Assembly (NCBI RefSeq): GCF_001429295.1
Contig: NZ_LMJL01000012.1
Coordinates: 300,137-364,136, forward strand
DNA length: 64,000 bases
Source: Flavobacterium sp. Root935
Lineage (GTDB): Bacteria; Bacteroidota; Bacteroidia; Flavobacteriales; Flavobacteriaceae
Direction: 5' to 3'
Part shown: positions 57,678 through 64,000 of the stretch, piece by piece
How positions within the stretch are numbered: position 1 is the first letter of the stretch
How the letters are laid out: every line of letters starts with the position of its first letter
Program-made: the position numbers and the translations under genes
Notes under the pieces: generated by a model
The model's input: the letters and a program-made list of their open reading frames with translations, nothing else
Told to the model about the DNA's origin: nothing
Database searches by the model: none

Positions 57678-59408
57678 CTATTTCGGATGCGCGTTATTAA
57701 ATGAAGTGGCATATAAGCCTACCAAAGCTCCTGTAAATCCGCCAGCTACGTTTGTTGAAAGGATATCCCCTGAAACTGCGCTTCCCAGATTTTGAAAATC
57801 CGCACCATTTAATGCGTAACTAAACTGATAACTATCTCCAGCAGCTTTAACTTGAAGGCGTAATGCTCCTTTAATTTCTATTTTTGCACTTGACACAATT
57901 GCTGACTGTCCATTTTCTGTTCTTTCCAGCAGTATATAAGTATCTTTTCCTTTTTTAGTTACTCCAAAAACATAATTATAGCGTTCATTCTGCAGACATA
58001 CAATTCCTGCCAGATCTTTTTCAGATTCTGGTTTAAACTCTAATGTAGTTTCAAAAGAAAAAGTATTGTGCTGCTGTCTGTAAAATAATGTAGAGGTTGG
58101 TTTTAATTCTTGGATATTTACAGGAAATGGATTAATCTGTAATCCTTTTTTAACAATAGAAATAAAATGCTCTCTTGGGCCTCGTAATCCTATCCATCTG
58201 TAATCTAACTTTTCTGAGGTGAAATTCTCTGTAAATGTAAAATTTCCATTAGGGAAAAAACCATCTTTACCAGTTTTGTTTACTACTCCATTTGGCATTT
58301 TTAATTTTGGCCCCATTGGAACCAAGCCATTTTCAAAAACAGGAAAAGTACCTGACCAATCTACCGGAAGCATAAATGTTTCGCGTCCTGCATTTACTCT
58401 GTCTTTTTCGTTTGGACGAATTCCTAGAAATACACCGTAATATTTATTATCCGGTCCAAGCACTAAATCAGCATGTCCTGCCCAATCTACTTTGTTTGGT
58501 CTGTTTTGAGGGAAATATCTTTGAGTAAGGATTGGATTATTAGATGATGGTTTAAAAGGCCCTTTTGGACTATCACTAATAAAAACTACCTCACTATGAT
58601 TTCCTCCTGTACCTCCTTCGGCACACATTAAATAATAATGATTGTCTTTTTTGTATAAATGAGGAGCTTCAATCCAGATAGGTTTCTTTGAAAGATCAAC
58701 TCCGCCATCCACTATAATTTTATCTGTCCCTGGAATTACCTGATCTTTTTCTAAATCATATTCCCAGACTTTAATTACACGATGTCCGCTGTACAATTCT
58801 TTTCCTTTATCAGGAGCATCATTGTGTACCACATAACCTTTCCCGTTATCATCAAAGAAAATAGAAGGATCAATTCCGTTAAAAGCTAATTTAATCGGGC
58901 TTCCCCATCCTTTTTTAGGATCTTTCGTTTTTACAATAATATTTCCCATATTACCAGTAAAAGCCGTTACAATCATATAGAAAGTATCATTATGAGGGTT
59001 ATAAGTAATGCCTGGTGCATAAACTCCTGCACTGATACCAGTATCATGAGGATTAAACTCTGAAACTTTATTTAATACCCCACCTAAATCAGTCCAGTTT
59101 ACCAAATCTTTAGAATGAAAAATCGGCACTCCTGGAAACATCGCAAATGAAGAACATACCATGTAATAGTCGTCACCTTTTCTTGTAATAGCCGGATCAG
59201 GATAACATCCTTGTAGAATTGGCGAATAAAATTCATCCTCTTTTAAGGGATTGTTTTTATAAATCTGGTCGTCTCCCATATAATAAACCTTAGAAAAAAT
59301 AGGCTTTTTACTGTTTTTCATTTTTGAAACTGTGCTTCCCTGAGCATGAATAAAGACAGAGCAAAACAAAGCTGCAACTGATAGGAGAAACTTTTTTTTC
59401 TTGATCAT
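57678..59408 (-). CDS. GH43 beta-xylosidase/arabinofuranosidase with C-terminal beta-sandwich
   Basis: A 576-residue secreted GH43 enzyme (signal peptide about 1-23). It has base Asp71 in C-Y-P-D-P-A, Asp180 in G-I-D-P-S-I-F-F-D-D-N-G, and acid Glu247 in W-I-E-A-P-H. The propeller (about 60-365) is followed by a GH43_C2-like module. The set of motifs is that of GH43 xylosidases/arabinofuranosidases acting on xylo-oligosaccharides. It is the first enzyme gene after susD, separated from it by the terminator-like hairpin at 59445-59475, so it and the nine genes after it are probably expressed below susCD. Confidence 0.88.
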   Translation of the reverse strand: MIKKKKFLLSVAALFCSVFIHAQGSTVSKMKNSKKPIFSKVYYMGDDQIYKNNPLKEDEFYSPILQGCYPDPAITRKGDDYYMVCSSFAMFPGVPIFHSKDLVNWTDLGGVLNKVSEFNPHDTGISAGVYAPGITYNPHNDTFYMIVTAFTGNMGNIIVKTKDPKKGWGSPIKLAFNGIDPSIFFDDNGKGYVVHNDAPDKGKELYSGHRVIKVWEYDLEKDQVIPGTDKIIVDGGVDLSKKPIWIEAPHLYKKDNHYYLMCAEGGTGGNHSEVVFISDSPKGPFKPSSNNPILTQRYFPQNRPNKVDWAGHADLVLGPDNKYYGVFLGIRPNEKDRVNAGRETFMLPVDWSGTFPVFENGLVPMGPKLKMPNGVVNKTGKDGFFPNGNFTFTENFTSEKLDYRWIGLRGPREHFISIVKKGLQINPFPVNIQELKPTSTLFYRQQHNTFSFETTLEFKPESEKDLAGIVCLQNERYNYVFGVTKKGKDTYILLERTENGQSAIVSSAKIEIKGALRLQVKAAGDSYQFSYALNGADFQNLGSAVSGDILSTNVAGGFTGALVGLYATSFNNAHPK

Positions 59409-59444
59409 TGTATTGTATTTATTAAAATATATTCGAAAAATATT

Positions 59445-59475
59445 AAAAAGCCGAGATGGATACTCCCGGCTTTTT
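59445..59475 (-). terminator. Intra-operon terminator/attenuator after susD
   Basis: AAAAAGCCG (59445-59453) and CGGCTTTTT (59467-59475) form a 9-bp stem around 13 nt, with a T run on the minus strand. It lies 70 nt after the susD stop and 36 nt before the GH43 start. No second promoter is evident, so partial readthrough is likely. Confidence 0.75.
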
Positions 59476-59545
59476 ATTAAAACTAACTTAAATAAACCAT
59501 AAGACTTTATCTCTATCTGTATACAATTAGTTTATAAGATAGAAC

Positions 59546-61486
59546 TTAATACCCTGGATTCTGATATGCAGCTTTTTCATCAGCTGACATTTCCATTCCA
59601 TCAATCTGCGCCTGTGGAATAGGTCTTAGATAATGATGTGGTTCAATTGTTCTGGTCACTACTTCTGGTGTGTGTTGTCCATAGTTAGAACCTCCTATAG
59701 AGTATTTTCCAGCAATTTCATTCCACTTCTGTGTTCTCACTAAGTCATACCAACGGTATCCTTCTCCAAAAAACTCGCGTGAGCGTTCGGCAAGAATGTA
59801 GTTAATATCAATTACAGCTGGAGTTGCACTTGTCATAGCCGCGCTGTTATCCTGTATTTTTGTGGTATTTCCATTATTGTTCCATCTCCATTTTCCGGCT
59901 CTGGCTCTCAATACATTTACAAGTGACCTAGCGCTTAAAGATCCTGTTGCTCCTTTCACTGCAGCTTCGGCGGCAACAAGATATAATTCTGAAAATTTTG
60001 CTACAGGAAATGGTCTTGTACTTCCAGCATTAGGCTGTCCTAGTCCTCCTGCATTATCTGTTCTGTAAGGACCTAATTTCCAAAAACCTGGGTATACTAT
60101 TCTGCTTATTCCTTTTGGAGAAATCACATAATCAGCTCTACCTGGAAGAACTCCCGCTCCAACTCCGCTGTCTCCTTGTCCTGAAGGATAAGTTATTGGA
60201 GTTAGTGGTTCGTCATCAAGGAAAGTTAAAACAGCATCACCTGGCTTAATGGTCAAACCATTTGCATTGGTTAGCGTTGCCACGCCTGTAAGACCTGTTC
60301 CCTGAAGATTCCAATTGCCTCTGAAAACTGTCGCAAATGTTCCGTCATATCTAGAATCATTAATCTTGTCTGCGAAGGTATTGGTAAAAACTTCAATAGG
60401 CGGAGCCATTCTTGTCCATGGGCGTCCTAAAAATTGATTTGCTTCTCTTTGTACTGATGAAACTGCTGCTGTTCCGTTTTTGCTTCGAATAGCAGTATAA
60501 TTCCACGTAACCATCCACCCAGAAAAGTTATCTGGGGCACCACCGCTTCCATAAGTAAGACTTGCTCCATTGTAATATTCACTGCTCTCTGTATGATCAG
60601 CATACAGCATTACTTCTTTATTTCTGTCATTTGATCCCACATTAACATCATAATAAGAGTCAAGCAATCCATAAGAACCTGGATTATTTATTCCGTCAAC
60701 AGCAATGTTATAAGCCTCCTGAAAGTACCATTGCGCATTATGTCCGTCAGGATCTGTTCTTGGAGTGTCTGGGTAAGTTGGAATATTATTAGGGTTCTCC
60801 AGCCACCAGCCATAAGTAAGATACGCCTTTGCCAAAAATAGTCGTGCAACAGTTTTGGTTACTGTACCTGTGAGCCTTGGAGCATCAGGAAGATCATTAA
60901 CTGCAGCAAGTAAATCTGGGAAAATAGCTTTTGTATACACTTCTGGAACCGTGTTACGTTTTGAATATCTTGAAGGCTTACTGTTAAACTTTAATTCTCC
61001 AGCTCCTAAATCCAATGGCACACCTCCAAAAGTCTGAACCAGCAAAAAGTAATCAAAACCTCTAAAAAATTTAGATTCTGCAATTAAGCTGCTGGCAACT
61101 CCTACGGCAGCTCCATTCTCAATAATACCACTAGCGGTATTGATATCATAATACGAATTATTCCACAAAACATCTGAACGGCTTGACGTTGGATTAATAA
61201 TACCTACTCCTGATAAATCATGATCTTTAAAATTTCCGTCAGCGCTCTGAGCATATGTTGCCTCGTCTGTTCCTGTCTGACTGGAATTGTAAAAATAAGC
61301 CTGACCATAAATCCAGCGTAAATGTGCATAATGAGAGGTTAATCCCTGCTTAACTCCCTGCTCTGTTTTAAAGTAACCCGGTTCGTAAAAATCATGAGGT
61401 TTTTCCTCTAATATATCTGAACAGCCAGCTAATGAAAGTAATACTGTTGACCCTATAATTAAATTTTTAAAAATATATCGTTTCAT
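59546..61486 (-). CDS. SusD/RagB-family lipoprotein, first xylan block
   Basis: A 646-residue SusD-like lipoprotein (lipobox L-A-G-C, Cys22), longer than average. The mature chain starts E-E-K-P-H-D-F-Y-E-P. It has E-S-K-F-F-R-G-F-D-Y-F and, near the C-terminus, F-S-E-L-Y-L-V-A-A-E-A and L-A-E-R-S-R-E-F-F-G-E-G-Y-R-W-Y-D-L-V-R, and ends in N-P-G-Y. Long SusDs of this type pair with xylan SusC porters in several Bacteroidota. It starts 12 nt after its susC and binds the polymer-derived oligosaccharides at the cell surface. A hairpin follows it. Confidence 0.93.
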   Translation of the reverse strand: MKRYIFKNLIIGSTVLLSLAGCSDILEEKPHDFYEPGYFKTEQGVKQGLTSHYAHLRWIYGQAYFYNSSQTGTDEATYAQSADGNFKDHDLSGVGIINPTSSRSDVLWNNSYYDINTASGIIENGAAVGVASSLIAESKFFRGFDYFLLVQTFGGVPLDLGAGELKFNSKPSRYSKRNTVPEVYTKAIFPDLLAAVNDLPDAPRLTGTVTKTVARLFLAKAYLTYGWWLENPNNIPTYPDTPRTDPDGHNAQWYFQEAYNIAVDGINNPGSYGLLDSYYDVNVGSNDRNKEVMLYADHTESSEYYNGASLTYGSGGAPDNFSGWMVTWNYTAIRSKNGTAAVSSVQREANQFLGRPWTRMAPPIEVFTNTFADKINDSRYDGTFATVFRGNWNLQGTGLTGVATLTNANGLTIKPGDAVLTFLDDEPLTPITYPSGQGDSGVGAGVLPGRADYVISPKGISRIVYPGFWKLGPYRTDNAGGLGQPNAGSTRPFPVAKFSELYLVAAEAAVKGATGSLSARSLVNVLRARAGKWRWNNNGNTTKIQDNSAAMTSATPAVIDINYILAERSREFFGEGYRWYDLVRTQKWNEIAGKYSIGGSNYGQHTPEVVTRTIEPHHYLRPIPQAQIDGMEMSADEKAAYQNPGY

Positions 61487-61498
61487 ATCTGTATCTGA

Positions 61499-64000
61499 TT
61501 AAAATGTTAAATTAAGTCCAAATAAATAATTTCTGGTTGTAGGTGTATTGGTACCAATAACAGAGAATCTTCTTTGATACGATGCCACTGCCTGGTTTTC
61601 ATCACCTAGTGAATTAGTTTCAGGATCCATTCCAGATTTATCATGATATGGAGAAAATAAAACAAACGGATTCTGTGCTGTAAAATACAGTCTTAATTTA
61701 TCTATACCCAGATTTCTTGTAAAAGTCTGATCGATAGTATATCCAAGAGTAATTGCTCTGATTTTTACATAGGATGCATCAAAATATCCCATTGTTGACA
61801 TGTACTTAGGATTGTCTCCACTTCGGATACCTCTTGGGTTAGGGAATTCTGCATCTCTGTTATCTGGAGTCCAGTAATCTACATCAACGTTGCTTCTTCG
61901 TCCGTTTAATAAGTTCAAATAACTTGCTCCACCATACAGCGTACTGATTAAGACTCCTCCGCTTTTAAATGCCCCCACTGCATTAAAATCGAATCCTTTA
62001 TAGGTTACATTGGTATTGAAACCTCCTTGAAAATCTGGATCTGTTTCAATAATCTGGCGATCGCTTGCATTTATCGCACGAGCTGGTGAACCGTCTGGAT
62101 TATACTCTCCAGTATATTTAACTTTAATAGATCCTACAACTGTTCCCTGCTGATTAATTCCTGTTGGGCCTGGCTCTAAAATTGACATATACGGATCGCC
62201 TTCCTGCCAGATTCCAGTCTTTTCATAATCAAAAATGGAATTAATATTATATCCAACAAACCAATTGTTTGCTTCGTCACGGCTTGCCCCTGAGGCTAAA
62301 GCAACAAGCTTATTTTCATTTTTATAAAAATTAACTCCAACAGACCATGTAACACCATTAGGATTATCAAGTATAACTCCATTCAACGAGATTTCATAAC
62401 CTTTGTTCTCTGTTTCTCCCACATTTGCCACATAGCTGCTCACACCAGATGTTGCAGGCAGTCCCACTCGCTGTAATAGATTTTTGGTATTTGTTTTATA
62501 ATATTCGACTGTACCGGATAAACGGTTATTAAAAAATCCGAAATCTAAACCGTAGTTCCATGTAGTTGAAAACTCCCATCCCAAATTAGGATTTGGAAGC
62601 TCAGTAACATATACTCCAGTTGAATTATTACTTCCGAAATTGTATGGTCTTGTGCTTAAAGCTCCAAGAGTTGCGTACGGAGATACTGCCTGATTGGAAG
62701 TTTCACCATACCCTGCTCTCAATTTCAATAGGCTAATGCTTTTAACATCTTTAAGGAATGACTCATTTGAAAGTGTCCATCCAGCAGAAACCGCAGGATA
62801 AGTCACCCATTTGTTTCCAGGAGATAATCTTGATGAACCATCGGAACGTACTGTTCCAGATATAAAGTAACGATTGTCATAAGAGTACATTAACCTTGCC
62901 ATATACGATGTTAATCCCCATTGGGTATAATCTTGATCTGCAGGGTTAATTACAGCTTCTTCCTCGCTTTGTCCTAAATTATAAAACTGGAAGGCATCAG
63001 AGGTAATTCCGTTTCGAGTCACTCTAGAACTCTGTCCTGTATACTGCTCGTTTGAATACAATCCTACAAAATTCACGGTATGTTTCTGTGCAAAAGTTTT
63101 ATCATAAGTGATTAAATTTTCCAGCAGCCATTGCGTAGACCAGCCATTTGTTATTGCAGCATTAGAAAGTGTCGTAGGGTTAACGTCAAAAACTCCCTGA
63201 CCTTCATAATATCCTGCATTTGATGTTCTTAAATTTAAACCAGTATTAAGTCTGTATTTCAGTCCGTCAATACCAGGAATTTTAACTTCTGCAAAAATGT
63301 TATTATAAGAACTGAAAGCTCTATTTAGATTAACATAAGAATCTCCTAAGCTTTTAATGGATTGTCTGGTGTAAACCCATTGATCATCAGCCGCCATGCT
63401 GACTGTTCTTTTCAGAGAACCATCTGCATTGTATGGATTAGCCAGCGGTGAAGTCCCTAGAATAGTTCCTGTTCCGATATTATCTCCATTTGTAATGCTG
63501 TAATTGCTATTGGTATTAAAACCTATGCGGATAGATCGGTTAATCTGCTGGTCTAAACCTGCTCTAAGACTGAAACGCTCATATTTTTGACCAGGAAGAA
63601 CTGATTCTTCTTTGTAATACCCAAAACCTGCATTGTAAGCTCCCGTTTCACTTCCTCCCGAAACACTTACATCGTGACTAATCATTTCTCCAGAACCGTA
63701 TAATAAATCTTGCCAGTCTGTATTTACATTTCTTTTTTCGTCAACACCATCTACATACAAGCCTGTATAATCACGAAGTGCAGCGAACTTAGAGGCATCC
63801 ATCATAGGATATCTTGAAAAAACCTGTTTTATTCCGCTAAAACCGTTATATGAAAATGTTGCTTTTTGATTTTTTTTCCCTTTTAAGGTAGTCACTAAAA
63901 TTACACCATTAGCTCCACGCGAACCATAGATAGCAGTTGCAGAAGCATCTTTTAGAATATCAACCGACTTAATATCTGCAGGATTAATATCTCCTATGGA
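61499..64000 (-). CDS. SusC-family TonB-dependent transporter (5' end beyond window)
   Basis: The open frame runs to the window edge at 64000. The visible part covers about 833 codons, beginning inside the plug with I-K-S-V-D-I-L-K-D-A-S-A-T-A-I-Y-G-S-R-G-A-N-G-V and continuing through the barrel to N-L-T-F. An ATG at 63895 exists but lies inside the plug domain and is not the real start. With its susD 12 nt downstream it forms the porter pair that heads the large xylan block. The signal peptide, carboxypeptidase-like domain and promoter are outside the window. Confidence 0.93.
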   Translation of the reverse strand, partial: SIGDINPADIKSVDILKDASATAIYGSRGANGVILVTTLKGKKNQKATFSYNGFSGIKQVFSRYPMMDASKFAALRDYTGLYVDGVDEKRNVNTDWQDLLYGSGEMISHDVSVSGGSETGAYNAGFGYYKEESVLPGQKYERFSLRAGLDQQINRSIRIGFNTNSNYSITNGDNIGTGTILGTSPLANPYNADGSLKRTVSMAADDQWVYTRQSIKSLGDSYVNLNRAFSSYNNIFAEVKIPGIDGLKYRLNTGLNLRTSNAGYYEGQGVFDVNPTTLSNAAITNGWSTQWLLENLITYDKTFAQKHTVNFVGLYSNEQYTGQSSRVTRNGITSDAFQFYNLGQSEEEAVINPADQDYTQWGLTSYMARLMYSYDNRYFISGTVRSDGSSRLSPGNKWVTYPAVSAGWTLSNESFLKDVKSISLLKLRAGYGETSNQAVSPYATLGALSTRPYNFGSNNSTGVYVTELPNPNLGWEFSTTWNYGLDFGFFNNRLSGTVEYYKTNTKNLLQRVGLPATSGVSSYVANVGETENKGYEISLNGVILDNPNGVTWSVGVNFYKNENKLVALASGASRDEANNWFVGYNINSIFDYEKTGIWQEGDPYMSILEPGPTGINQQGTVVGSIKVKYTGEYNPDGSPARAINASDRQIIETDPDFQGGFNTNVTYKGFDFNAVGAFKSGGVLISTLYGGASYLNLLNGRRSNVDVDYWTPDNRDAEFPNPRGIRSGDNPKYMSTMGYFDASYVKIRAITLGYTIDQTFTRNLGIDKLRLYFTAQNPFVLFSPYHDKSGMDPETNSLGDENQAVASYQRRFSVIGTNTPTTRNYLFGLNLTF

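Noticed and set aside
63895..63895. ATG at 63895 as start of the last susC
   Set aside because: Plug-domain sequence continues in frame to the window edge, so the gene is cut, not short.

Overview
The window looks like chromosome from a Flavobacterium-type member of the Bacteroidota. The DNA is AT-rich. It carries three SusC/SusD pairs, a hybrid two-component system of the Bacteroidota type and many ATG starts without a strong Shine-Dalgarno. Several exact matches to the family promoter element TAnnTTTG lie upstream of genes. No rRNA, tRNA, CRISPR array, phage or insertion sequence was seen.

Region 1 (1-15.4 kb) is a fructan utilisation locus, all on the minus strand. In transcription order it holds a hybrid sensor/regulator with a periplasmic sugar-binding domain (12711-15449), then a sugar/H+ symporter, a GH32 fructanase, SusC, SusD, a DUF4960 lipoprotein, a second GH32 lipoprotein and a PfkB-type fructokinase. 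A strong hairpin terminator (731-756) closes it. The gene content matches the known fructan locus of Bacteroides thetaiotaomicron. A DUF1348 gene at the left edge has an 18-bp palindrome laid over its promoter.

Region 2 (16-31 kb) is an accessory cluster of small detoxification or stress genes: MDR oxidoreductase, TetR regulator, secreted RidA, two secreted alpha/beta hydrolases, cupin, amidohydrolase, DoxX, a frameshifted SDR, an OsmC/Ohr peroxidase and a DUF1223 protein. It also encodes two AraC regulators, a LytS/LytR-type two-component pair and a lone receiver protein. Three transcription units here (cupin, DoxX, hydrolase-Ohr-DUF1223) share one promoter layout. Each has two direct copies of TTGTCCAyTT offset by 21 nt, with the proximal copy exactly 37 nt from the -7 box. 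This looks like a small undescribed regulon of the AraC protein encoded at 22105-23067. A different 22-nt direct repeat precedes the SDR and may serve the second AraC protein.

Region 3 (31-64 kb) is a large glucuronoarabinoxylan utilisation locus, all on the minus strand, in two blocks. The upstream block runs SusC (cut by the window edge), SusD, GH43, SGNH esterase, a CE6-CE1-CE1 triple esterase, GH115 alpha-glucuronidase, GH127/146 beta-L-arabinofuranosidase, GH43, GH3, GH97, GH43, GH97 and a terminator (38861-38902). The downstream block has its own promoter and runs SusC, SusD, GH8 exo-oligoxylanase and CE1 esterase. Together they would deacetylate, deferuloylate and debranch xylan and cut the oligosaccharides to monomers. 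No endo-xylanase (GH10/GH11) and no xylan sensor are in view, so they probably lie beyond 64000. In both blocks a hairpin separates susD from the enzyme genes, which would favour high SusCD and lower enzyme output.
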